Origin: a virus | Reading direction: 5' to 3' (one strand) | IMG/VR virus record: IMGVR_UViG_3300026519_000042 | Span: 1-33,934 of that record | DNA: 33,934 bases | Shown: positions 16,248 to 24,341 of the stretch, piece by piece | How the letters are laid out: each line of letters starts with the position of its first letter | Numbering within the stretch: position 1 is the first letter of the stretch | Notes under the pieces: generated by a model | Told to the model about the DNA's origin: nothing | The model's input: the letters and a program-made list of their open reading frames with translations, nothing else | The model's database searches: none | Position numbers and translations under genes: made by a program

Positions 16248-19200
16248 TGCCAGTTGCCCGAGTCAAGCTCCCTGACGGCAGGATAGCAAGACTGAAGGTG
16301 CCTGAGGGCACGACACAGGACCAGGTCGTCCAGTTCGTCGCAAATCAGATCAGGGAAGGCGGATTGTCACGCCCGGACAGCCAGCCTGCTCCCCGCGGAG
16401 AAACGCCCGGGATCTCTACGATCAGACAAGCCATATCACAGCAACGTCGTGCGCAGATGGAGCACACGCCACAGATCACGCCAAGGCAGCAGGTGCTTTC
16501 CCAGGAATATGTGAGGAGGGCGCTGCCCCTGAGTGATGTGATGTCCAGACTGAAGCCTGACATCAGGCCGGGCATGTCGGCGGCGCCGGAAAAGACGATG
16601 GCGCAGCGGGTGATGGAGAAGCTGGGATATCACCCTGGGAAAGTCACACCAGAGTCTCAGGCAAAGGCCGTCATCGGTTTCCAGGCCATGAGACAGGGAA
16701 CCACGCCGAAGCAACTTGTCGAGGACGTTGGCGCAAGAACAGGCATACTTGAAAGAGGTCTGAAGGATATCGGTGCAGGTGCGATTGGAACTGCCGGCGG
16801 GCTTCTTGGGTATGTTGCAAGGTTTGCCGGCGATGATGGACTTGTCGGGTCGCTGAAGGAAAGCGCACAGATACAGGCCTCAGAACTTCTCCCATCAGAT
16901 CCCAATTTCTGGGACCAGTTATTGTCCGCTGTCGGATCGACGGCGAGCTTTTACCTGCCTGGTTACGGGATCGTGAAGGGTGCGCAGGCAGTGTACAACG
17001 TCGCACCACGCCTTGCTCTTTGGCTTGGGGCTGGGTCGTCTGCAGGCCTAGAAGCTGCAACAGAAGCAGGCTCAGTCTATGATGACCTCATCAGACAAGG
17101 AAAGACGCCAGAGGAGGCGGCAGAAGCCGCCGACAAGGCATTCTTTGCCAACCAGATCCTGGTAGCCTATACCAACAGGCTTGGCCTTTTCGGTGACAAG
17201 GGCACGCAGATCTTGCGGCGAACATACGGTGCGGCCACGGAGGGCTCACAGGAGATGGGACAGCAGGTCATATCGAACGTCCTGACAGGACGGCCTGCGT
17301 CTGAGGGTGTTGCAGAATCCGGGCTCATTGGGGCCCTCATCGGTGCTGGGTTCGCCGGCAATATCAAGACGCCAGTCGAAGAGCTTGCCAGCGAATACCA
17401 GCGTAACATCAAGGAGAAGGACTTCGATGCGGAACAGGCCGCATTGAGGTCGTTACAACCAGAGGAGAGAAGAGATGGCTTGCAAGACAGGGCACAAAGG
17501 AAAGAGTTCGAGGAAGAGTTACCACAAAGGGAAGAGCGGGCACAAGCGGAAGAGGAAGAAGTAGATGCCGGCCAAGTCGGAGAAACAGAGGCGGTTCATG
17601 AGGATGTGCCTCAAGAAGAAAGCCAGGAAGCGGTGTCCCCCGAAGAAAGTCGCCAGGAAGTACGCCAGGTAAAGCCTCGCATCGCGGAAAGTCCGGGTGA
17701 ATTATACGAGGAAATACAAAGGCTTACAGATTCCGGCGTTCCTACCAAAAGGGGTATCCTGTATCCTGTCGTTCAGATACCCGGAGATGGGACACGTTTC
17801 CGCATATCGTCCAAAGGTGTCGAGGTGATAGAGCAGGGCGGATCGACGGTCCGCCCTGCCGAAGACAGTGAAGTATCAGCGGTTGAAGATGCGATTCGTA
17901 CAGATACCGCCCAAGTAGTGCTCATGACGAGATGGGGGGGAAGCGGAAGGGATACAGCCTCAAAGCCGTATGCTGTTCTTCATTCACCTTCGGGGAGGTC
18001 GTTTGCTCCACGTGGAACCACTCCTGAAGAAACTTTGGACAAGGCGAAGATGTCCGTGTCTTCAGGCCCTGGTGAGAATTACAAGGGAATGATCCAGCAC
18101 GATGATATCGTGCCGCCCAAGGGGAAGGGGAAGGTGTACAAGAACCCGAAGAGGCGGCAGGACATCATCAGGGAATTCATCAAGGACATCGACCAGCGTG
18201 TCTTCTATGGTCGCGTGAAAGGAAAGAAAACGCTTGGTTATTACAGGCCGAAGAAAGCCACGGTCCGCTTGAAGAAAGCAAACGATCTGGAAGTTCTCTC
18301 TCATGAGATCGCTCATTATGTGGATGATATTGCCTGGAAAGGTTTTTCTGGCGGAAGGCGCCCGTGGACGAGCGGAAAAGGGGCCAGGCGATATGCAAAT
18401 GAACTGAAGGGCCTGTCATACGATCAGGGTAAGGTGTATGAAGGGTTCGCAGAATTTGTCCGCCACTGGATGACGAATCCAGAATATGCCAGAGAGAAGG
18501 CACCCGAGTTCTACAAATACTGGGAAAACTTCGTATCGACAGACAAACGCTTCGGCCCAGCGCTGAAGAAGGCTCAGGCGAAGACGTTGTCATGGTATCA
18601 GCAGGGTTCTCTGGAGCGCGCTTTCTCCAAGATCGGAGGAGATCCCGCAAGATCTGTTAACAAGTCGCTCGATTCGATATGGGGCAGGGCGAGGCAGAGC
18701 ATATTCGATGATCTCCATGGAGTCCTGCTGTACGAGCTGAGGGGGACAGGAAAGAAGTCTCCTGTTTCCCTTGGTCCCTATGAGACAGCCAGGCTTGCCC
18801 GGGCAGCATATTCCATCGTCGATGGCGCATTCAGGTTCGGTGCGCCTGTCAAGAGGGGGACTCGATGGACCTACGTTGATATGAACGGCGAGCCTGTCAC
18901 GCTCATACGGCATGGGAATGTCATAAACAATCCGAAATACAAGCCATGGGGTTTGGCGAATATCCTCGCCCAGGTCGAGAACGAATTGAATGAGTGGATA
19001 GGATATGCCGTGGGTCTCTCTGCAAGGGAGCTGAAGGAACAGGGAAGGGAGAATCTTTTCGAGAAAGATGAGATTGATGCCCTGATTGCCCTTGGAGATG
19101 GGAAACCCCACTTCAGAAAGGCGTTCGACGAGTATCAGATATGGAACAGGCAGGTGCTGGACTTCGCCGAGTCAACCGGGATCCTCAGTGGTGATGCAAG

Positions 19201-21349
19201 GAAAAACTTCAGGAGAAATATGTACCTGCCTTTCTACAGGGTGGGAACAGACGAATCAGTCAAGCGGAAAGGCGGCGTAGAGGGCAACCTGAAAGTCATA
19301 CACAGGCTGACTGGTGGCACGGAAAACCTCAATGACGTGCTCGAGAACATCATCAACAACGCAACGACTCTCATTGTCGAGGGCATCAAGAACGACGCCA
19401 GACTGGCGATAGTCGATTTCGCAGACAAGCATCCCGGGCTTGGCAGATTCATTGAGAAAATACCTCCGGACACGAAGAGGGTTTCTGTTACGAAAGAACA
19501 GGTGATAGATGAGGTATTGAAGTCACTCGGCGTCGAAAGACCGGCGGCCTACAGGTCGAAATGGATGAAGGGCGAAGAGCAGGACCCGGTCATCGACAAG
19601 ATCCTTGAGCGATATGAGGATGTAGACGACTTCATGCAGTTCTACATCTTCGGTCAATCTCCTAGAGGAGACAACATCATCGCTGTACTCAGGGAAGGCA
19701 AGGTCGAGTATTACGAGATATCCGACACACTTCTGTATCGATCTATCGCATCGTTCAACAGGAAAGGCCCAAAGACGGTTATCGGGAAGTTCATGAATGC
19801 CGTCAGGCGTGTCGGGCAGACAACGGTTACCCTGACGCTCGATTTCATGACGGCCAATCTCTGGCGAGACACGCTACATGCCTGGGCGTTCTCCAGGCAT
19901 GGGTTCATGCCGGTCATCGATACAGTAAAAGGGATCAAGTCTCGGGCCCTTTCAGATCCGGCATACGCGGAGTTCATTGCCAACGGCGGCGGATTGTCGA
20001 GCTATCTGCTCGATCAGAAGGAAATGGAGTCACACCTGAGGTATCTCTATACGAGAAAAAAGGTGGACATCCGGTGGGTGATGCATCTTCCGCACAAGGC
20101 ATTCATGGGGATGACAATCCTTGCAGATGCCGCGGAGATGGCGACCAGAATCGGTGAGTTCAAGAAGGCCATTGCGAGAGGGGAATCTCCCAGGGAGGCG
20201 GCCTATTCGGCACGCGAAGTCAGCGTGGATTTCGCCATGCGCGGTGACAGCGAAATCGTCAACATGGCGTACAACCAGATACTGTTCCTCAAGGCGGCCA
20301 TGAACGGCATGGACAGGTTCTATCGTGGGTTTGTCAAGGACGACAACAAGAAGGCCATCTGGGTGAAGTCCGGGCTGATAGCCCTGGCATCAGTCGCGCT
20401 GTACCTGATCAACAGGAACAACAAGTGCTACCAGGACATTGAGGACTGGGAGAGGGATACGCACTGGCATGTATTCATCCCGAAGGTAGATAACCCAGCA
20501 GACTGCAGCAAAGATTACTTCGTCATGAAGTTTCCAAAGATCTGGGAGATAGGCGCCATATCATCTGCTGCGGAAAGGACGATGGAGTTCTACCTGAAGG
20601 GCGTAGAGGAAAATCATGGTAAGGAATATGCTGACAGGATGGCTAATATATTTCTGGACCTGTTCAAGGTCGAATATCTCCCGCAATGGGCGGCGCCTCT
20701 TGTGGAGGTCTATTGGCTGAACAAGAACAGGTTCACGGAACGGCCTATAGTTCCGATGAGCCTGAAAGATGCGAAGCCTTTCGCGCAAGCAACGCCTTAT
20801 ACGAGTACCACGCTTGTTAATATCGCTGAAAAGACTGCAAAGTTTCCAGAGGAGCTGCAATTTTCTCCTGCCAGGGCAGAGGCATTGATCCGGGGATACT
20901 TCAATACATGGGGTATGTACGGACTCATGATGACAGACTTCGCGCTTTATGGAGACGAGCTTCCTGATCTGAGGCCAGACCAGATGATGGTCCTTCGCAG
21001 GTTCACGAAGTCATATCCTCTGACAAGGACTAAATACGGCAAGGAGTTCTGGGACTTTGCCAGTGAAGTCCAGTCTGTCCACAGGACATTCAAGGCGATG
21101 GAGGGAAATCTGAACGAAGAGCTTGCGATGTTCTACGGGTCGAAGCCGGAGGCACGGCTGATTGAGTTCGTAAACAGTGTGAAGAAGCAGATAAAGTTAA
21201 TCAACGGGCAGATGATAGAGATAAAGAGACGTGAAGACCTTTCACCTGAGGAGAAAAGAGAATTGCTGAACAAGCTCCAGGACGAAAAGAACATCGTTTA
21301 TGAGCAGGCGATGCAGACGATAGACATGATGGAGCGGGAAGGTGGATGA
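16247..21349 (+). CDS. giant polyvalent ejection protein with a zinc-metalloprotease-like motif
   Basis: 1700 residues from ATG 16247 (GTG 16244 is an alternative). The N-terminal VARVKLPDGRIARLKVPEGT domain is common in phage polyvalent and internal virion proteins. Around 170-400 is a Gly/Ala-rich, membrane-active looking region. Residues about 405-480 form an acidic low-complexity linker that overlaps two small genes. H686-E-I-A-H690, with E732 or E736 in EGFAEF, forms an HExxH metallopeptidase signature. The C-terminal half (GQTTVTLTLDFMTANLWRDT, SAREVSVDFAMRG) matches LPD38-type regions. A hydrophobic helix lies near residue 1375. Probably ejected into the host to help DNA cross the envelope, with a proteolytic part. 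Confidence 0.85.
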   Translation: MPVARVKLPDGRIARLKVPEGTTQDQVVQFVANQIREGGLSRPDSQPAPRGETPGISTIRQAISQQRRAQMEHTPQITPRQQVLSQEYVRRALPLSDVMSRLKPDIRPGMSAAPEKTMAQRVMEKLGYHPGKVTPESQAKAVIGFQAMRQGTTPKQLVEDVGARTGILERGLKDIGAGAIGTAGGLLGYVARFAGDDGLVGSLKESAQIQASELLPSDPNFWDQLLSAVGSTASFYLPGYGIVKGAQAVYNVAPRLALWLGAGSSAGLEAATEAGSVYDDLIRQGKTPEEAAEAADKAFFANQILVAYTNRLGLFGDKGTQILRRTYGAATEGSQEMGQQVISNVLTGRPASEGVAESGLIGALIGAGFAGNIKTPVEELASEYQRNIKEKDFDAEQAALRSLQPEERRDGLQDRAQRKEFEEELPQREERAQAEEEEVDAGQVGETEAVHEDVPQEESQEAVSPEESRQEVRQVKPRIAESPGELYEEIQRLTDSGVPTKRGILYPVVQIPGDGTRFRISSKGVEVIEQGGSTVRPAEDSEVSAVEDAIRTDTAQVVLMTRWGGSGRDTASKPYAVLHSPSGRSFAPRGTTPEETLDKAKMSVSSGPGENYKGMIQHDDIVPPKGKGKVYKNPKRRQDIIREFIKDIDQRVFYGRVKGKKTLGYYRPKKATVRLKKANDLEVLSHEIAHYVDDIAWKGFSGGRRPWTSGKGARRYANELKGLSYDQGKVYEGFAEFVRHWMTNPEYAREKAPEFYKYWENFVSTDKRFGPALKKAQAKTLSWYQQGSLERAFSKIGGDPARSVNKSLDSIWGRARQSIFDDLHGVLLYELRGTGKKSPVSLGPYETARLARAAYSIVDGAFRFGAPVKRGTRWTYVDMNGEPVTLIRHGNVINNPKYKPWGLANILAQVENELNEWIGYAVGLSARELKEQGRENLFEKDEIDALIALGDGKPHFRKAFDEYQIWNRQVLDFAESTGILSGDARKNFRRNMYLPFYRVGTDESVKRKGGVEGNLKVIHRLTGGTENLNDVLENIINNATTLIVEGIKNDARLAIVDFADKHPGLGRFIEKIPPDTKRVSVTKEQVIDEVLKSLGVERPAAYRSKWMKGEEQDPVIDKILERYEDVDDFMQFYIFGQSPRGDNIIAVLREGKVEYYEISDTLLYRSIASFNRKGPKTVIGKFMNAVRRVGQTTVTLTLDFMTANLWRDTLHAWAFSRHGFMPVIDTVKGIKSRALSDPAYAEFIANGGGLSSYLLDQKEMESHLRYLYTRKKVDIRWVMHLPHKAFMGMTILADAAEMATRIGEFKKAIARGESPREAAYSAREVSVDFAMRGDSEIVNMAYNQILFLKAAMNGMDRFYRGFVKDDNKKAIWVKSGLIALASVALYLINRNNKCYQDIEDWERDTHWHVFIPKVDNPADCSKDYFVMKFPKIWEIGAISSAAERTMEFYLKGVEENHGKEYADRMANIFLDLFKVEYLPQWAAPLVEVYWLNKNRFTERPIVPMSLKDAKPFAQATPYTSTTLVNIAEKTAKFPEELQFSPARAEALIRGYFNTWGMYGLMMTDFALYGDELPDLRPDQMMVLRRFTKSYPLTRTKYGKEFWDFASEVQSVHRTFKAMEGNLNEELAMFYGSKPEARLIEFVNSVKKQIKLINGQMIEIKRREDLSPEEKRELLNKLQDEKNIVYEQAMQTIDMMEREGG
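17475..17564 (+). CDS. embedded 29-residue basic peptide (frame +1 of the polyvalent gene)
   Basis: ATG 17475 is preceded by AGAGGAGAGAAGAG, a good ribosome site. It encodes MACKTGHKGKSSRKSYHKGK then SGHKRKRKK and stops at TAG, directly before the next embedded ATG. It is almost entirely Lys, Arg, His, Gly and Ser. Basic peptides arise easily when Glu-rich DNA is read in +1, so it could be a shadow. The ribosome site and the recognisable partner right behind it argue for a real gene. Confidence 0.5.
   Translation: MACKTGHKGKSSRKSYHKGKSGHKRKRKK
17565..17672 (+). CDS. embedded 35-residue MPAKSEKQ-type phage protein
   Basis: ATG 17565 follows the preceding TAG with no gap, with GAAGAGGAAGAAG upstream. 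The product begins MPAKSEKQRRFMRMCLKKKA and ends RKRCPPKKVARKYAR. The opening MPAKSEKQRRFM and the later CPP-KKVA--YA- strongly match a very common small phage protein (DUF3008-like: 'MPAKSEKQ-RFMGM...', 'CPPK-VAKEF'). Here it lies wholly inside the polyvalent gene in the +1 frame. The codons (AAG, AGG, GCC) look like those of the phage. Its function is unknown; it is usually encoded among head genes. Confidence 0.75.
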   Translation: MPAKSEKQRRFMRMCLKKKARKRCPPKKVARKYAR

Positions 21350-21632
21350 GAAGAGAAGGAAGTCAGACATTGAGATAGAGCTGCTCACGCAGCAGGTAAA
21401 GCAGTTCGATGAACGCGTGACACGCGCAATCGAGCGCCTTTCAAAGACCGTGGAGCGCCACGACAAGGAAATATATGGTGATGGATCATATGAGGGAATA
21501 CGTTCGGACCTGAGTGTGCTGAAGGACTCAGAAAAAAAAAGAAACACCCGTGAGCGGGTCATGTTCGGCGGTGTTTTTGCGCTCATCATCAAGGCATTCT
21601 GGGACCTGTTCTCTGCGAAGCACGGTGGATGA
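21342..21632 (+). CDS. XhlA-like membrane-anchored coiled-coil protein (lysis module)
   Basis: 96 residues from GTG 21342, overlapping the polyvalent stop by 8 bp. The N-terminal three quarters is a charged coiled coil (LLTQQVKQFDERVTRAIERL). A single C-terminal hydrophobic helix (VMFGGVFALIIKAFWDLF, about residues 73-90) follows. This layout matches haemolysin XhlA-type phage proteins that accompany holins and endolysins. A run of nine A (21532-21540) lies between coil and helix. It is probably an accessory of lysis. Confidence 0.72.
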   Translation: MDEKRRKSDIEIELLTQQVKQFDERVTRAIERLSKTVERHDKEIYGDGSYEGIRSDLSVLKDSEKKRNTRERVMFGGVFALIIKAFWDLFSAKHGG

Positions 21633-21638
21633 AAGATC

Positions 21639-21842
21639 ATGTATCATCATGGCATTGAGCATGTGGACTGGCAGGGAACAATCAGAATTGTCGTTGATGC
21701 CTCCAGAGGAATTGAGGAAAGAGTACCTGTCGATACTTCAGAATTTCTGTCGTACATATCGGATGCGGTCATGACTGCATTCATGATTGGCGTGATAGTA
21801 GGGTTTGTAGTCGGTCTCATAACAGGGATACGGTCGAAATGA
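21639..21842 (+). CDS. small single-pass membrane protein in the lysis module
   Basis: 67 residues; ATG six bases after the previous stop, and its own stop overlaps the endolysin ATG. The N-terminal 40 residues are polar (HVDWQGTIRIVVDASRGIEE). Residues about 44-63 (AVMTAFMIGVIVGFVVGLIT) form one clear transmembrane helix with a GxxxG-like pattern, ending GIRSK. It could be a holin, antiholin or another lysis accessory; the sequence does not decide. Confidence 0.65.
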   Translation: MYHHGIEHVDWQGTIRIVVDASRGIEERVPVDTSEFLSYISDAVMTAFMIGVIVGFVVGLITGIRSK

Positions 21843-22219
21843 AATACTTCACACACAAGGAATTCGATTCCCCTGATCTTCCAGGATCAGGGAAGGAAAT
21901 GCAGTCCTCTACTCTCGCGATGCTGGATACTGCAAGAGAGATCGCAGGTATCCCGTTCAGAATATCGAGTGGGTATAGGACTTCTTCATACAACCAGGCT
22001 GTCGGTGGCGTAGAGAATTCTGCACATACGAGAGGATATGCTGCTGACATCAGGATAGACGGATTCACTGAAGCTCAGATTACAAGGATGATTGCCGCGC
22101 TGACGATTGCAGGGTTCATGAGGATCGGCAAGGCGAAAACGTTCATCCATGTGGACAATGACCCAGATAAGCCAAGTCCGGCATATTGGGATTACGGTAA
22201 GCGCAGCCATATTGCATGA
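21839..22219 (+). CDS. endolysin, M15 D-Ala-D-Ala-type peptidase
   Basis: 126 residues, a full-length single-domain enzyme. SSGYRTSSYNQAVGG precedes the zinc motif S-A-H63-T-R-G-Y-A-A-D70, and the second ligand region is FIH104VD106. These are the S-x-H-x-x-G-x-A-x-D and H-x-D signatures of peptidase M15 (VanY/L-alanoyl-D-glutamate type). It should cut the peptide of peptidoglycan for host lysis. There is no signal peptide, so it needs a holin, and candidates are encoded on both sides. ATGA overlap with the gene before. Confidence 0.9.
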   Translation: MKYFTHKEFDSPDLPGSGKEMQSSTLAMLDTAREIAGIPFRISSGYRTSSYNQAVGGVENSAHTRGYAADIRIDGFTEAQITRMIAALTIAGFMRIGKAKTFIHVDNDPDKPSPAYWDYGKRSHIA

Positions 22220-22228
22220 GGTGATTCG

Positions 22229-22630
22229 ATGGGCATACTCAGCAGATTGTTCGGCGGAAAGAAGGCTGTCGAGGAAGGGTTGAAGCTCGCTGGCGATTCC
22301 GTCAGGGGCATTGGGAAGTGGATCGACGAGCAGCAGCTCACGGACCAGGAGAGGATAGAGCTGACGCAGAAGGCGGCAGCCATGATGATGGAGATGGTAA
22401 AGGCCACTCAGGATGAGAACAGCGTTCGCAGTATCACAAGGCGTGCTCTGGCGTGGGCAATAATGGGGACGTTTCTTCTTCTGCTGGTGCTGTCTGCAGC
22501 AACATACCCTGTATCACAGGAATACTCACAGTATCTGTTCAAGCTTGCAACAGAGACGGATCTTGGGTGGCTTGCTGCCGGCGTCGGCGGGTTCTATTTC
22601 CTGGCCCATGTTGTGCGGGCCAGGAAATGA
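22229..22630 (+). CDS. holin, GTA/3TM-type
   Basis: 133 residues, ATG preceded by GAGGTGATTCG. The N-terminal half is amphipathic and charged. ENSVRSITRRALAWAIMGTF leads into a first membrane helix (about 73-93), and WLAAGVGGFYFLAHVVRARK closes with a second (about 112-128). The NSVRSITRR motif followed by a helix and a GGFYF end is typical of the gene-transfer-agent/phage '3TM' holin family. It would permeabilise the inner membrane and release the M15 endolysin. Confidence 0.8.
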   Translation: MGILSRLFGGKKAVEEGLKLAGDSVRGIGKWIDEQQLTDQERIELTQKAAAMMMEMVKATQDENSVRSITRRALAWAIMGTFLLLLVLSAATYPVSQEYSQYLFKLATETDLGWLAAGVGGFYFLAHVVRARK

Positions 22631-22815
22631 GCATTATGAATCTGGTATGCGCGCGCAATCTGCCTCCTCAACGCTGCGAATCTTCGCGGTGTGATACTGC
22701 CACCCGAGTCGGCGCGACAGTTCGGTATACAGATCTGATCGCGTGAGCCGACCATACTGTCAGAGCGGGCCCAGAGCTGCTTGTCGAATCTGCCTCCATC
22801 ATCGTGGCGATCCAT
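22594..22815 (-). CDS. possible small gene at the end of the leftward operon
   Basis: 73 residues starting 30 bases after the methyltransferase stop and overlapping the holin gene tail-to-tail by 37 bp. The reading MDRHDDGGRFDKQLWARSDS, with SRDQICIPNCRADSGGS and RRFAALRRQIARAY, has G/C-rich third positions and looks protein-like. The ribosome site is weak. An alternative 58-residue frame starts directly after the methyltransferase stop (MSAKQKFIARW). I recognise no family; only one frame, or neither, is real. Confidence 0.45.
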   Translation of the reverse strand: MDRHDDGGRFDKQLWARSDSMVGSRDQICIPNCRADSGGSITPRRFAALRRQIARAYQIHNAHFLARTTWARK

Positions 22816-22844
22816 CTCGCTATGAATTTTTGCTTGGCGCTCAT
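22631..22844. other. convergent junction between late and leftward operons
   Basis: The rightward holin gene and leftward methyltransferase gene meet here. Apart from the uncertain leftward small gene, I see one hairpin, GCGAATCTTCGC near 22676-22687, with no U tract. No convincing bidirectional terminator is visible, so the two transcripts may overlap. Confidence 0.5.
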
Positions 22845-24278
22845 TTATGCTGTCCTCAGTTGTTGCTCGTGCTGGAAGTTTTCAGAGACAATCGCGGCGG
22901 CTACTTGTGGACAGACGCTGTTGCCGCACATACGGACCTGTGAAGTCTTGCTCAGAAGTCGTCCATTCGGGCCACGGTCAATGATGTAGCTATCCGGAAA
23001 ACCCTGAATGCGGTACAGCTCACGCGGCTGCAGCATCCGCATGCCGATGTCGGTCAGGACATAGCTCTGCCAGTCAATCGTGACGGTGACGAGCTGGAGC
23101 CGGTCACGGCTGGTGACTGTCGGCGCAGGCGCGCGCAAATCCCGCCCTGTGGTGCCGGATCCGCTGCCGTAGTAGGGTGCAATGAGGGCCGCGACCAAGG
23201 CAGCGTGATTGCCGCCGGCGCAGATGTGGGGTGCGGCTGGTCCATTCCAACGCATGCGGCGGTCGCGGCCCTTGAAGTTGAGCAGGTGTGCTTTGCCCAG
23301 TGCATGGTTGTCTCGTGTTGTTACAGTGCTCATTGGCTGACGTACATCAGCACCTGGACCTTCGTAGTTGTCACCGTAGTGTTTGGCGAGGAATTCGGCG
23401 ACTTGGCTGTGGCGGGCCTTGGATGTGATCTTCGTCAGCGGCAAGTCAACGTCATAGGAGCCTTTGTTGATGCTCTGGTGGTCTATCGTCAGCAAGAACG
23501 GGTCTGGATCGTCCAGCACGAACCGCTGGATGCCATGTGCAATGCGCCGCAATGTATTCTCTGCGAGCGGTCGCTGGCGCTCGAAAATCGACGGGCAGGG
23601 GATAGACCAGTCAATACACTCTGCGGCGGCGCGCCACGGTTGCAGGAGTCCACGACGAACTGCCTCAGAATTCGGATTGCCGTGCGTTGGCGCCGGCCAG
23701 CGGATCGTCTGCCCGTCGCGCCGTGCGATCATGAACAGGCGGCGGCGGATGGTGGGGGCTCCGTAGTTGCAGGCGCGAAGCAGCCGCCATTCCACCTGGT
23801 ATCCGATACGCTCCAACTGCCGGATGAATTCCTGGAACTGCTGCCCCTTGCGCAGCGGGCAGGGGCGCCCATCTTTCGTCATAGGACCCCAGTCCTCGAA
23901 TTCTTCGACGTTCTCCAGCATGATCAAGCGCGGACGCAGGCGCCTGGCCCATTTAACAACAACCCAGGCCATCCCCCTGATCTTCTTGCTGACCGGCTTG
24001 CCCCCCTTGGCCTTGCTGTGATGGGTACAGTCCGGGGAGGCCCAGAGCAGGCCGACCTGCCTGTGGCCGGCGACATCGAGCGGGTTCACGCGGAACACGC
24101 TCTCGCAAAAATGGCGCGTGCGTGGATGGTTGGCTTGGTGCATTGCAACAGCCTCCGGGTCATGGTTGACCGCAATATCCACGCGGCCCATTGCCCATTC
24201 GATTCCGAGTGAGGCTCCGCCACCGCCGGCAAAAAGGTCAATGACAAGCTCGTGTTCCAGGCTGATGTTCAGTTGCAT
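22845..24278 (-). CDS. DNA (cytosine-5) methyltransferase
   Basis: 477 residues. Motif I is DLFAGGGGASLG (14-25), binding S-adenosylmethionine. The catalytic loop is WASPDC84THHSKAKGGKPV, in which Pro-Cys is replaced by Asp-Cys as in a phage subset. Motif VI is LENVEEF (121-127), motif VIII is IRRRLFMIARRDG, and motifs IX/X are QPRELYRIQGFPDSY and RMCGNSVCPQVAAAI. A target-recognition region lies between, so the recognition site cannot be read. It methylates cytosine, probably protecting phage DNA from host restriction. It has its own promoter candidate at 24299-24326. Confidence 0.93.
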   Translation of the reverse strand: MQLNISLEHELVIDLFAGGGGASLGIEWAMGRVDIAVNHDPEAVAMHQANHPRTRHFCESVFRVNPLDVAGHRQVGLLWASPDCTHHSKAKGGKPVSKKIRGMAWVVVKWARRLRPRLIMLENVEEFEDWGPMTKDGRPCPLRKGQQFQEFIRQLERIGYQVEWRLLRACNYGAPTIRRRLFMIARRDGQTIRWPAPTHGNPNSEAVRRGLLQPWRAAAECIDWSIPCPSIFERQRPLAENTLRRIAHGIQRFVLDDPDPFLLTIDHQSINKGSYDVDLPLTKITSKARHSQVAEFLAKHYGDNYEGPGADVRQPMSTVTTRDNHALGKAHLLNFKGRDRRMRWNGPAAPHICAGGNHAALVAALIAPYYGSGSGTTGRDLRAPAPTVTSRDRLQLVTVTIDWQSYVLTDIGMRMLQPRELYRIQGFPDSYIIDRGPNGRLLSKTSQVRMCGNSVCPQVAAAIVSENFQHEQQLRTA

Positions 24279-24298
24279 TCAAGCACTTACCTTAAATA

Positions 24299-24326
24299 AA
24301 TATAACCTTAGGGGACAAGATGTCTA
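24299..24326 (-). promoter_or_regulatory. leftward promoter candidate for the methyltransferase
   Basis: On the minus strand, TAGACA (24326-24321), a 16-base spacer, then TATATT (24304-24299), each matching five of six consensus bases. It lies in an AT-rich 63-base gap, and an AAGGTAAG ribosome site precedes the methyltransferase ATG. It would let methylation be expressed apart from recombination genes. Confidence 0.55.
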
Positions 24327-24341
24327 TACTATCAGATGCGC

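Noticed and set aside
23205-24212. 335-codon plus-strand frame opposite the methyltransferase
   Set aside because: The minus-strand methyltransferase motifs are all intact; the opposite frame has no recognisable motif.
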